From Chromatiaceae bacterium (GTDB lineage: Bacteria; Pseudomonadota; Gammaproteobacteria; Chromatiales; Chromatiaceae): a stretch of 64,000 nt of DNA. Under the pieces are notes generated by a model. That model made no database searches and was not told where the DNA came from. It saw only the letters and a list, made by a program, of their open reading frames with translations. Positions 34,956 through 43,322 of this stretch are shown piece after piece. Numbering within the stretch: position 1 is the stretch's first letter; each line of letters opens with the position of its first letter. Where the stretch lies: assembly GCA_027078745.1 (NCBI GenBank), contig JALWWO010000019.1, positions 62,001-126,000 on the forward strand, in the 5' to 3' direction. A program made the position numbers and the translations under genes.

Positions 34956-36649
34956 ACCAGACCTTGCCGCTATTAATCGACGAAGACCGAGCGCAGGCAC
35001 TGCGCGCCGAGTCCCTTTCTTTCCCTTCCCTCACCCTCAGCAAGCGACAGCTTTGCGACCTGGAATTGCTGCTCAACGGAGGCTTCGCGCCCTTGCGGGG
35101 CTTCTTGGATCGAGCCGCCTATGAACAGGTGTTGGAAACCGCCCATTTGCCGGACGGCAGCCCCTGGCCTATGCCCATCATGCTGGACCTCGATGAGTCG
35201 CTGGCAAAACGGCTGCGCCCGGGCGACCGACTCGCTCTGCGGGATGGAGAAGGGTTCATGCCGGCGGTCCTAGAAGTGGAGGAGATCTGGAAGCCGGACA
35301 AAAGGCGAGAAGCCCTGGCCATCTATGGCACGGACGATCCCGCCCATCCCGGGGTGCGCTATCTGTGGGAGCAGGTGAAAGAATATTATGTATCCGGGAC
35401 GCTGCTGGGCATTCAGCTCCCTGCCCATTATGAGTTCGAGAACCTCTGGGACAGTCCGGAGGAACTGAAACAGCGGTTCCGCAAGATGGGCTGGCGGCAG
35501 GTGATCGCCTTTCATGCTACCAATGTGTTGCATCGGCTTCATCGGCAACTCATCCTCGACACGGCGAAGGCCTATGCCGCTCCCGTGCTCATTCATCCGG
35601 CAGTGGGGGAGACCAAGCCCGGCGATCTGCACCACTATGCCCGAGTGCACTGTTATCAGGCCATCCAGCGCCGCTTCCCCCATGAGCTGACCATGCTTTC
35701 CCTGCTGCCCCTCGCCATGCGCATGGCCGGCCCTCGGGAGGCCCTCTGGCATGCTTTGGTCAACCGGAACTTCGGTTGCACCTATTTTGCCATCGGGCCC
35801 CATCACGCTTCTCCCCCGAAAACCGAGGGCAAGCGGTTTTACGGGACCTATGAAGCCCAAGAATATGCGAGCAGCTTTGGGGAGGAATTGGGCATTCAGA
35901 TCATTCCCCTGCGAGAATACCGTTATGTGCCTGTCAAAGGTGCCTTTTTGCCAGAGGATCAAATCGAAGCAGAGGGCCTGGAAAGCCTGTCCCTGAGCGC
36001 GGCGGAACTCAAGGAGCGCTTGCAGCAGGGCAAGGAGATCCCGGACTGGTTCAGTTATCCGGAAGTGTTGCAGCAGCTGGCCCGGGTCTATCCCCCCCGC
36101 AGCCGGCAGGGCTTTACCCTGTTCTTCACTGGGCTTTCCGGTTCGGGCAAATCCACCCTGGCGAATATTCTCTTCGCCAAGCTCATCGAGTCGGGCAAGC
36201 GGCCTGTGTCCCTGCTCGATGGGGACATCGTGCGCCAGAATCTTTCCAGCGAGCTGGGTTTTTCCAAGGCCCATCGGGATCTCAACATCCGGCGCATCGG
36301 CTTCGTGGCTAGTGAGATCACCAAAAACGGCGGCGTGGCCATCTGCGCACCCATCGCCCCTTATCGGGAAACCCGCAGGGCGGTGCGGGAGCTCATCGAA
36401 CAGCACGGTGCTTTCATCGAGATCCATGTTTCCACCGCCCTGGCGGTCTGCGAGGCCCGAGATCGCAAGGGACTGTATGCCAAGGCCCGCAAAGGCATCA
36501 TCCCCGCGTTCACCGGCATCAGCGATCCCTACGAAGTGCCTGAAAAACCGGAGTTGCGAATCGATGCGGGGGAACTCGCTCCCGCAGAAGCAGCCCAGGA
36601 GATCTTGCTCTATCTGTTTAAGGAGGGTTTCTTAGATGAAGAGGATTGA
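34952..36649 (+). CDS. ATP sulfurylase / APS kinase fusion with altered sulfurylase motifs
   Basis: A 565-residue fusion. Residues 1-375 are ATP sulfurylase-like: a PUA-like N-domain, IHPAVGETKPGDLHHYARVH, and SLLPLAMRMAGPREALWHAL. Residues 385-565 are APS kinase-like, with P-loop GLSGSGKST (394-402), DGDIVRQNLSSELGFSK and IAPYRETRR. The sulfurylase QTRNPLHRAH motif reads HATNVLHRLH (188-197) and GRDHAG reads GPHHAS (282-287). Thus the glutamine and both arginines that bind sulfate/ATP are gone while the HxxH pair is kept. The first domain may be inactive or changed in substrate. It starts at ATGA overlapping rdgC and overlaps the cytochrome gene by 14 nt. Confidence 0.85.
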   Translation: MNQTLPLLIDEDRAQALRAESLSFPSLTLSKRQLCDLELLLNGGFAPLRGFLDRAAYEQVLETAHLPDGSPWPMPIMLDLDESLAKRLRPGDRLALRDGEGFMPAVLEVEEIWKPDKRREALAIYGTDDPAHPGVRYLWEQVKEYYVSGTLLGIQLPAHYEFENLWDSPEELKQRFRKMGWRQVIAFHATNVLHRLHRQLILDTAKAYAAPVLIHPAVGETKPGDLHHYARVHCYQAIQRRFPHELTMLSLLPLAMRMAGPREALWHALVNRNFGCTYFAIGPHHASPPKTEGKRFYGTYEAQEYASSFGEELGIQIIPLREYRYVPVKGAFLPEDQIEAEGLESLSLSAAELKERLQQGKEIPDWFSYPEVLQQLARVYPPRSRQGFTLFFTGLSGSGKSTLANILFAKLIESGKRPVSLLDGDIVRQNLSSELGFSKAHRDLNIRRIGFVASEITKNGGVAICAPIAPYRETRRAVRELIEQHGAFIEIHVSTALAVCEARDRKGLYAKARKGIIPAFTGISDPYEVPEKPELRIDAGELAPAEAAQEILLYLFKEGFLDEED

Positions 36650-36926
36650 TGCTCGAATCGGTTTTTTTCTGAGCCTCGGCCTGTTCGCCGCCTTCAATGC
36701 TTGGGGCGAAGCAGGTCCGAAAGCGGAGTGGCTCTATCAGCAGCATTGCACAAGCTGCCATCGGTCTGAGGTCTATACCCGCTCCGACCGGAAGATCGGT
36801 ACCTATGAGGCGCTCCATCGTCAGGTACAGCGCTGTGAGCTTGCCTTGAATCTCCGGTGGTTCGATGAGGAGATCGATGCGGTGACCCGCTATCTCAACC
36901 AGCACTACTATCGGTTCACGCCCTGA
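36636..36926 (+). CDS. Small exported mono-heme cytochrome c
   Basis: A 96-residue protein with an N-terminal signal-like helix (residues 7-24, RIGFFLSLGLFAAFNAWG) and one heme motif CTSCH (38-42), so it acts in the periplasm. Beyond the start codon there is no methionine, so the sixth heme ligand cannot be the usual Met; His61 or His89 are candidates. A third cysteine (C67, in VQRC) is also present. It starts within the end of the sulfurylase/APS kinase gene and is followed by soxY, which suggests a sulfur-redox role. Confidence 0.82.
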   Translation: MKRIDARIGFFLSLGLFAAFNAWGEAGPKAEWLYQQHCTSCHRSEVYTRSDRKIGTYEALHRQVQRCELALNLRWFDEEIDAVTRYLNQHYYRFTP

Positions 36927-36975
36927 TGGGAAACCGCTGTCACTTCGGGAGAGCGCTGCATAGCACAGCTTCCCA
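36927..36975 (+). terminator. Hairpin after the cytochrome gene
   Basis: TGGGAA (36927-36932) pairs with TTCCCA (36970-36975), with inner pairing of GCTGT and ACAGC. TTGTTTG follows directly. This resembles a weak intrinsic terminator separating the cytochrome gene from soxY. Confidence 0.4.
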
Positions 36976-37073
36976 TTGTTTGCTATGTTACCTCCCTAGG
37001 ATATCGTGCAGTACCACACAGGGATCCCTAGAGTACGTTTCTCTTTACCCCATTCCCAGGATTGGAGATTCTC

Positions 37074-37538
37074 ATGACTGATACAACACGCAGAACCCTA
37101 CTCAAAGGTTCCATCGCCCTCGGCACCCTGAGCGCGGCAGGCTTGCTGAGCCCGCGCCTGCTGCTCGCCGATTGGCCGGAAGCCGCCTTCACCGCTAAAG
37201 AGATGGAAAAGGCGCTGCAAGATCTGGTGGGCACGGCCCAGCCCACCGCCAGCGATAAGATCAAGATCAAGGCGCCAGACATTGCCGAAAACGGGGCGGT
37301 GGTGCCCATCACTGTGGAATCCGATTTGGAAGAGATCGAATCCATCAGCATCCTCGCTTCCGGCAACGCGACCCCGTTGGTCGCCTCCTTCCAGCTTGGA
37401 GAAGGGGCCATCGGCTTTGTATCCACGCGGATCAAGATGGGGAAAACCGCCGATGTGATCGCTGTGGTAAAGACGGCAGAGGGAGTGTACAGCACCTCGA
37501 AGAATGTCAAGGTTACCATCGGCGGCTGCGGCGGCTGA
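37074..37538 (+). CDS. soxY: SoxY, sulfur-compound carrier subunit
   Basis: Periplasmic subunit of the SoxYZ carrier, which holds thiosulfate-derived sulfur on a C-terminal cysteine. The 154-residue precursor begins with a twin-arginine signal TRRTLLKGSIALGTLSAAGL and ends in the carrier motif GGCGG (Cys152). A TGGAGA site lies just before ATG 37074; the frame opens four codons earlier. soxZ follows after 34 nt. soxXA, soxB and soxCD are not in the window. Confidence 0.96.
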   Translation: MTDTTRRTLLKGSIALGTLSAAGLLSPRLLLADWPEAAFTAKEMEKALQDLVGTAQPTASDKIKIKAPDIAENGAVVPITVESDLEEIESISILASGNATPLVASFQLGEGAIGFVSTRIKMGKTADVIAVVKTAEGVYSTSKNVKVTIGGCGG

Positions 37539-37572
37539 GCGCGGCAACATCTTTTCATGAGGACAGGAACCA

Positions 37573-37887
37573 ATGGCATCTAGCATCAAGATTCGCGCGA
37601 AGCTTCGGGGCGACCTGGTCGAGGTCAAGGCACTCATCAGCCATCCCATGGAAACCGGTCTGCGCAAGGATAAGAAGACCGGCGAACTCATCCCCGCTCA
37701 CTTCATTCAGGAAGTGGTGGCGAAAGCTAACGGCAAGACCGTGATGACTGCCCTTTGGAGCGGGGGTGTCTCCAAGAATCCCTACATCGCCTTTAAGTTC
37801 AAGGGAGCGAACAAGGGGGACGAGGTGGAACTCTCCTGGAAGGACAATAAGGGCGAAACCGGTTCCACCACGGCGAAAATCAAGTAA
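37573..37887 (+). CDS. soxZ: SoxZ, partner of SoxY
   Basis: Partner subunit of the SoxYZ carrier, 104 residues, immunoglobulin-like fold. It shows IRAKLRGDLVEVKALISHPM at the start, the FIQEVVAKANGK segment, and KGDEVELSWKDNKGETGST at the end. It has no signal peptide, as usual, and is exported with SoxY through the Tat pathway. An AGGA-containing site precedes the ATG. The moxR gene follows after 42 nt. Confidence 0.95.
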   Translation: MASSIKIRAKLRGDLVEVKALISHPMETGLRKDKKTGELIPAHFIQEVVAKANGKTVMTALWSGGVSKNPYIAFKFKGANKGDEVELSWKDNKGETGSTTAKIK

Positions 37888-37929
37888 CGCTACAGGAATG
37901 GAAGTGGGGCAGGGAAGCCCTCTCGCACC

Positions 37930-38871
37930 ATGCCCAATCTCTCTCCCCGAGCAACCTATGATCGGCTGCGGGCGAACATCACCCAGGTGATCACGGGACA
38001 GGAAGGGGCGGTGCGCAAGCTCCTCGCCGCCTTCGCGGTAGGGGGGCATGTGCTTTTGGAAGATCTGCCGGGCACGGGAAAGACCACCCTCGCCAAAGCC
38101 TTCGCCCGCTCCCTCGATCTGGATTTCCAACGCATTCAGTTCACACCGGATCTGCTCCCCTCGGACATCCTGGGGGTTTCCATCTTCGATCAGGAACAGG
38201 GCCGCTTTCGATTCCACGCAGGCCCCCTGTTCACGGAAGTGCTCCTGGCCGATGAGATCAACCGAGCCTCCCCCCGCACCCAATCCGCCCTTTTGGAAGC
38301 CATGGGGGAAGCCCAGGTGAGCCTGGACGGAAAGCGCTATGAATTGGGCGATGATTTCTTCGTCATCGCTACCCAGAATCCCAAAGAGCTGCACGGCACC
38401 TATCCTCTACCGGAAGCCCAGATGGATCGCTTCGCCATGCGCTTTCATCTGGGCTATCTGTCTCCGGAAGCGGAGATGCAGATTCTCGATGCCCAACAGC
38501 AGGGTCATCCCCTGGACCGGCTGGAACCCTGCGTGGACAAGGCTGCGATCCGCACCTTGCGCCAGGCAGTGAGCCAGGTGCGCATGAGCAAGGAAATCAA
38601 AGCCTATATCATCGCCCTGGTCCATGAGACCCGTCAGATGGCAGACATCGAGGTGGGGGCCAGCCCTCGGGCTTCCCTGACGCTCATGAAAACCGCCCAG
38701 GCCCTGGCCCTGTTCGATGGGCTGGACTTCGTGACCCCGGATCAGGTGCAGGAGCTGGCAGTCCCCGTGATCGCCCATCGGCTCAAGCTCGATGCCCAGG
38801 CCCGCTTCCGAGGGATCGCGCAAAGTACCTTGGTGGAAGAGGTCCTCGCACGGGTACCGGTTCCCCTTTGA
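37930..38871 (+). CDS. MoxR-family AAA+ ATPase
   Basis: Cytoplasmic AAA+ chaperone-like ATPase, 313 residues. It has GQEGAVRKLLAAFAVGGHVL, Walker A EDLPGTGKTTLAKAFAR (about residue 43), Walker B VLLADEINRASPRTQSALLE, and the sensor ATQNPKELHGTYPLPEAQMD. MoxR proteins often assist maturation of protein complexes together with DUF58 and transglutaminase-like partners. The next two genes are those partners, which confirms the module. Confidence 0.95.
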   Translation: MPNLSPRATYDRLRANITQVITGQEGAVRKLLAAFAVGGHVLLEDLPGTGKTTLAKAFARSLDLDFQRIQFTPDLLPSDILGVSIFDQEQGRFRFHAGPLFTEVLLADEINRASPRTQSALLEAMGEAQVSLDGKRYELGDDFFVIATQNPKELHGTYPLPEAQMDRFAMRFHLGYLSPEAEMQILDAQQQGHPLDRLEPCVDKAAIRTLRQAVSQVRMSKEIKAYIIALVHETRQMADIEVGASPRASLTLMKTAQALALFDGLDFVTPDQVQELAVPVIAHRLKLDAQARFRGIAQSTLVEEVLARVPVPL

Positions 38872-38878
38872 GCCGATC

Positions 38879-40201
38879 ATGTTTCGATCCTCGCTCTTCC
38901 GCAGTTTCCGCTGGATCTACCGGATAAATACCTGGGTGCGCCGCCACTTCACCCCCGTAGGCTATGGGGTCCTCGGGTTGATGATCGCTGCCGGCGTCAT
39001 CGGAGTGGATCTCAGCAGAAACCGCGCCTATCAGCTCTTTGCCTTGAGCCTCGCCCTAGTATTCATCGCCTTGCTCGGCAGCTTGCGCTTCCAACCCAAG
39101 ATTCAGGTGGTGCGCCGACTGCCCCGTTATGGCACCCTGGGGGAACCCCTGATCTACCGCCTGCACCTGACCAATTTGGATCCTCAGGTCCAACGGGATC
39201 TTGCTGTTCAGGATGCATTGCACCAACCTTGGCCGAGCTACCGAGAATTTCAGCGCTGGCGGCGGCAGAACAAGACGAAGCAGAACCCCTTCGATGCTTC
39301 CGTAGGTTATCCCGCTTGGCTCGCCCTCCTCCGTTATCAGCGGGGAGCGAATACCCAGCGAACGACTCTGCCGCCCCTCCCACCCAACACCCAGGTTTCT
39401 GTTTCCCTGCAGCTCAATCCCCAGCGGCGGGGGCTGATCTATTTCTCTTCCGTGCTGCTGAGCCGTCCCGATCCCCTGGGCATCGCGCAAGCGACTGCCC
39501 GATTCCCCCTATCCGATCGGCTCTTGATCTGTCCTAAACGCTATCCGGTGCCCAGGTTTCATCTGCCCGGCGGCCGGAAATATCAGCGGGGCGGGGTGCA
39601 ATTGGCTTCTTCTGTGGGGGATCAAGGGGAATTCGTGGGGCTGCGGGACTATCGCCCGGGGGATCCCCTGAAGCGCATCCACTGGCGGAGCCTGGCTAAG
39701 ACGGGCCGCCCCTTGGTGAAGGAACTGGAAGAGGAATATTTCACCCGCCATGCCCTGATCCTGGACACCTTCATCGAAGATCGGGCTTCCAACCAGTTTG
39801 AAGCCGCTGTGTCTGTAGCCGCTTCCCTGGCCATCGCCGAGCGGCCCTTGGACAGCCTGTTGGATCTGCTCTTCTTGGGGCCCACCGCTTATCAAGTGAC
39901 CATTGGGCGCGGGCTGGGTCAACAGGAAGAACTGCTGGAAGCCCTCGCCTGTGTGGAACCCTGCCGGGATCAACCTTTCCAACGGCTCAGCACCCTGGTT
40001 TGGGAACAGGCTGACGCGCTCAGCGGGTGTCTCTGCGTGCTGCTCGGCTGGGATGCGCCCCGCCGCCGACTGGTGGAAGGATTGCGAGCTAGGGGCGTTC
40101 CGGTGTCCGTGCTCTTGGTCAGCGCGGGAGAACCGGTGCCCGGCACCTATCGGATTCATCCCCAGCGGTTGGGAGAAGATCTAGCCGCATGGCAACCCTG
40201 A
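38879..40201 (+). CDS. DUF58 protein of the MoxR module
   Basis: Membrane-linked protein of 440 residues. Two hydrophobic helices lie at about residues 27-45 and 50-68, followed by a soluble von Willebrand-like domain with the DUF58 signature VGLRDYRPGDPLKRIHWRSL. The start ATG at 38879 follows the moxR stop by 7 nt; a longer frame is only moxR out of frame. It overlaps the following gene by 13 nt. Function is likely as an adaptor for the MoxR ATPase. Confidence 0.92.
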   Translation: MFRSSLFRSFRWIYRINTWVRRHFTPVGYGVLGLMIAAGVIGVDLSRNRAYQLFALSLALVFIALLGSLRFQPKIQVVRRLPRYGTLGEPLIYRLHLTNLDPQVQRDLAVQDALHQPWPSYREFQRWRRQNKTKQNPFDASVGYPAWLALLRYQRGANTQRTTLPPLPPNTQVSVSLQLNPQRRGLIYFSSVLLSRPDPLGIAQATARFPLSDRLLICPKRYPVPRFHLPGGRKYQRGGVQLASSVGDQGEFVGLRDYRPGDPLKRIHWRSLAKTGRPLVKELEEEYFTRHALILDTFIEDRASNQFEAAVSVAASLAIAERPLDSLLDLLFLGPTAYQVTIGRGLGQQEELLEALACVEPCRDQPFQRLSTLVWEQADALSGCLCVLLGWDAPRRRLVEGLRARGVPVSVLLVSAGEPVPGTYRIHPQRLGEDLAAWQP

Positions 40202-42159
40202 ACGTTCCGCCGGGGCTGGGGGCTGCAACCCTGCTCTTCTGGGGCTGGCAATCGGAGCTGCTGTTCTTCGCCCTGCCCCTGGCCCTGCTCTTCGAAAGTG
40301 TGCATTGGGTGCGCTGGCGCTGGGACCTCTCCGACCGCGAGTTGACCCACATAGTCAACCTCCATTTCCTCTTAGGATTGGGGGTGGGGCTCTATCTGTT
40401 CTTGGAAAAAGGGCCCCACGGCCTGTTCACCCTGATCCAATGGCTTCCCCTGGTGAGCTTCCCCTTGGTGAGCCTCGTGCGTTACAGCCAAGTAGGGACC
40501 ATCGCCTATCGCAGCCTCTTTTTGTCCCTGCGACGTTCCCAACGTCCCTTAGCCTTTCAGCGGATCGACCCCAGCTTCCCCTATCTGCTGCTGTGCTGGA
40601 TCGGCGCCGCCATGCAGCCTTCGGAAGGCTTTTATGCCGGGCTTTTGGGGCTGGTGGCTTGGAGCCTCTGGACGGTGCGACCCCGACGCTATGCGCCTTG
40701 GCGCTGGGGCATCGCCCTTGCCCTGAGTCTGTCTGGTGCTTGGGGCCTGCAAAGAGGCATCTACGAAACCCAAGTTCTGTTGGAACAATGGATCCTGGAT
40801 CAGGTTGCGGACTGGTACAACCTGCGCAATCCCTCGGAGCAGTCCACCCGAATCGGTCAGATCGGTGAGATCAAGCTGTCCGACCGGATCTTGCTGCGGG
40901 TGCGTGCTCCTCGGGAACTGGGGGATGGGCTATTGCTGCGCCAGACCAGCTACGACCATTATTTCGAAGGTCGATGGCTTACCTCGGGAAATCGTTTCCG
41001 GCAGATGACTGCTCTGCCAGATACCTTGAATTGGCCTCTGGCTTCGGGAGAGCCCCGAGGACCTTCCGTGGAAGTTGCCATGCGATTGCGGCGGGGTCGG
41101 GGGCTGCTTCCCTTGCCAGGAAGAACCCAGCGCATCGACGGCCTGCAAGCTGCGGTGGTGGAACGCAGCGATTGGGGCGTGGTGCGGGTGCGGGAAGGGG
41201 CGGAGTATCTGATCTATCGGGCACGGCTGGGAGAGGGCACCCCGAGGGACGGGCTGCCGACTGCTGAAGATCTGCACCTGCCCGTTCAAGAGGCCGCCCT
41301 GATGCAAAAGCTCGTCGCGGAACAAGGATTAGCCCAAGGTTCCCCAGAAGCGCGCGTCCAAGCCGTGCGCCGATTTTTCCAGCAGGGATTTTCCTATTCT
41401 CTCGTGCTCAACCCCGACCGCTGGCCCGCCCGAACAGCCCTGGCCTGGTTCCTCACGGAATCCCGCCGAGGCCATTGCGAGTACTATGCCACGGCTACAA
41501 CTTTGTTATTGCGGGCGGCGGGCATCCCAGCCCGCTATGCCACGGGTTTTCTCGTGGACGAATATAGCCCTTGGGAGGAAGCCTATCTGGTGCGGCGCAG
41601 CCATGCTCATTCCTGGGCTCTGGCCTATCTCGATGGCAGCTGGGTGGATGTGGACACCACACCAGCTGTCTGGATTCAGGAAGAACTGCAACAGCGTTCC
41701 TTCTGGCAGCCGGTTTGGGATGGGTTTTCCTGGTTGCTGGATCGCTGGCAGCGCTGGCGCTGGGGTACGGAAGAGGAAACCGCCAACCATCGCTGGCTCG
41801 CCTGGCTGCTGATTCCCCTGTTCGGCTCCTTGATCTGGCGGCTCTCCCGTCGGAAGCGCCTTGCTCCCCCCCGAAGAACGGAAGTGCGGACTGTGGCGCT
41901 GGATTCTCCCTTCTATGAAGTGCTAGCGGAGCTACAGGCAGTCGGTTACGAGCGGATGCCCGGGGAAGCCCTGGGTCATTGGCTGCGCCGAGTGCGCCCG
42001 CCCGATCTGGATCAGCTGGAAAGGCTGTTGATTCTGCATCAGCGATTGCGATTCGATCCTAACGGATTGGATCCGGCGGATCGAGCGGAATTGAAGCGTC
42101 AGGTGGGGCGGTGGTTGCGGCTCTGGTCGGGGGCAAGAGCATCGCGGCAAGGCAGATGA
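40189..42159 (+). CDS. TgpA-type membrane transglutaminase-like protein
   Basis: A 656-residue protein with about six N-terminal helices (residues 5-200), a periplasmic transglutaminase-like domain, a further helix near 550 (WLAWLLIPLFGSLIWRL) and a C-terminal DUF4129 region. The catalytic triad is visible: Cys in RGHCEYYATATTLLLRAAG, His in RRSHAHSWALAYLDG and Asp in WVDVDTTP. It is the third gene of the MoxR/DUF58 module and resembles TgpA of Pseudomonas. Its last 61 nt overlap a small convergent gene. Confidence 0.92.
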   Translation: MATLNVPPGLGAATLLFWGWQSELLFFALPLALLFESVHWVRWRWDLSDRELTHIVNLHFLLGLGVGLYLFLEKGPHGLFTLIQWLPLVSFPLVSLVRYSQVGTIAYRSLFLSLRRSQRPLAFQRIDPSFPYLLLCWIGAAMQPSEGFYAGLLGLVAWSLWTVRPRRYAPWRWGIALALSLSGAWGLQRGIYETQVLLEQWILDQVADWYNLRNPSEQSTRIGQIGEIKLSDRILLRVRAPRELGDGLLLRQTSYDHYFEGRWLTSGNRFRQMTALPDTLNWPLASGEPRGPSVEVAMRLRRGRGLLPLPGRTQRIDGLQAAVVERSDWGVVRVREGAEYLIYRARLGEGTPRDGLPTAEDLHLPVQEAALMQKLVAEQGLAQGSPEARVQAVRRFFQQGFSYSLVLNPDRWPARTALAWFLTESRRGHCEYYATATTLLLRAAGIPARYATGFLVDEYSPWEEAYLVRRSHAHSWALAYLDGSWVDVDTTPAVWIQEELQQRSFWQPVWDGFSWLLDRWQRWRWGTEEETANHRWLAWLLIPLFGSLIWRLSRRKRLAPPRRTEVRTVALDSPFYEVLAELQAVGYERMPGEALGHWLRRVRPPDLDQLERLLILHQRLRFDPNGLDPADRAELKRQVGRWLRLWSGARASRQGR

Positions 42160-42281
42160 GGATTCTTTGGATCCGCGCGTTTGTCCTCGATTTCGAGCTG
42201 CGCCAACGCGAAGATCACGTAACTGAGGATCAGAAGGATGAACCCACCTCCCACGAACAGAATGATTCGGATGCTTTCCAT
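42099..42281 (-). CDS. Small single-helix membrane protein, unknown
   Basis: A 60-residue protein with one hydrophobic segment at residues 5-27 (RIILFVGGGFILLILSYVIF) and a charged tail. A strong AGGAG ribosome site lies 7 nt before ATG 42281. It is convergent with and overlaps the TgpA-like gene by 61 nt. No family is recognised, and the C-terminal part may simply be read antisense to that gene. Confidence 0.55.
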   Translation of the reverse strand: MESIRIILFVGGGFILLILSYVIFALAQLEIEDKRADPKNPHLPCRDALAPDQSRNHRPT

Positions 42282-42320
42282 GAACGTGCTCCTGAAGGAA
42301 ATCTATTTCTATATTAGTAT

Positions 42321-43322
42321 ATGATAAAATACTGTAAAACAAAGAACCGAATCGCCCCCCTCATCCGTTTGCTCGCCGATGGGCAGTACCATTCCGGCAC
42401 CGTCCTCGCCCAATCCCTGGGCATGAGCAGAGCAGGCGTTTGGAAAGCGGTGCAAGGCATTCGCAGCAAGTTCGGCCTGGAGATCCACAGCCATAAGCGA
42501 TGGGGCTATCAGTTATCCCAACCCTTGGAACTGTTGGACGAGGAAAAAATCCACAGGGCGCTACCCGCTGAAGCGAAGCAACCGCTCAAACTGGAACTCT
42601 TCCAAGAACTGGATTCCACCAATGCCTATCTCCTCCAACAGGAAAAAATCGGCGCACCGAAGGGCAGTATTTGCCTGGCGGAATACCAACGATCGGGCCG
42701 AGGTCGGCGAGGGCGGCACTGGGTTTCTCCCTTCGGCAGCAACCTGTATCTCTCCCTACTGTGGCGCTATGCTCTGGCTCCTCAGGAGCTGGGCGCCCTG
42801 AGCCTCGCCGTCGGCGTGGGCGTTGCTCAGGTATTAGAAAGCTTCGGAGTGCAAGCAATCGCCCTCAAATGGCCCAATGATCTGCTCTGGCAGGGGAGGA
42901 AGCTCGGCGGCATCCTCATCGAAATGGTGGGGGAAGCCCAGGGGCCCTGCTCGGTGGTGGTGGGAGTAGGAATCAACACCAGGCTCTCCCCAGAGGCCGC
43001 TGCCCGCATCGAACAACCCTGGACGGATTTGGAAAGCATTCTGGGGACCGCCTGCAGCCGCAATGCCCTGGCTGCCGCCCTCATCGGTGAGTTGCTGAAG
43101 ACCATGGAATGCTATGAGAAGCAGGGATTTTCCGCCTTTCTCTCAGCCTGGCACCGCTATGACCCCTACCTAGGCGCGCCGGTCGCTCTGCATCAGGGCA
43201 TTCGCGTTTTCCAGGGGATCTATCGGGGTATCACGGAAACCGGCGCCCTGCGTCTCGAACATAACGGGAAGATCCAGACTTTTCAGGGAGGAGAAATCAG
43301 CCTGCGGACGCGATCACCCTAG
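42321..43322 (+). CDS. birA: Biotin-protein ligase and bio repressor BirA
   Basis: Attaches biotin to acetyl-CoA carboxylase BCCP and can repress bio genes. The 333-residue protein has an N-terminal winged helix (LIRLLADGQYHSGTVLAQSL, MSRAGVWKAVQGI), the ligase loop QRSGRGRRGRHWVSPFGSNL (about residue 117), the KWPNDLLWQGRKLGGIL motif, and a C-terminal SH3-like domain. No Shine-Dalgarno sequence is seen before the ATG, only an A/T-rich stretch with TATATT (42308-42313), so it may be nearly leaderless. It overlaps the deaD remnant. Confidence 0.94.
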   Translation: MIKYCKTKNRIAPLIRLLADGQYHSGTVLAQSLGMSRAGVWKAVQGIRSKFGLEIHSHKRWGYQLSQPLELLDEEKIHRALPAEAKQPLKLELFQELDSTNAYLLQQEKIGAPKGSICLAEYQRSGRGRRGRHWVSPFGSNLYLSLLWRYALAPQELGALSLAVGVGVAQVLESFGVQAIALKWPNDLLWQGRKLGGILIEMVGEAQGPCSVVVGVGINTRLSPEAAARIEQPWTDLESILGTACSRNALAAALIGELLKTMECYEKQGFSAFLSAWHRYDPYLGAPVALHQGIRVFQGIYRGITETGALRLEHNGKIQTFQGGEISLRTRSP

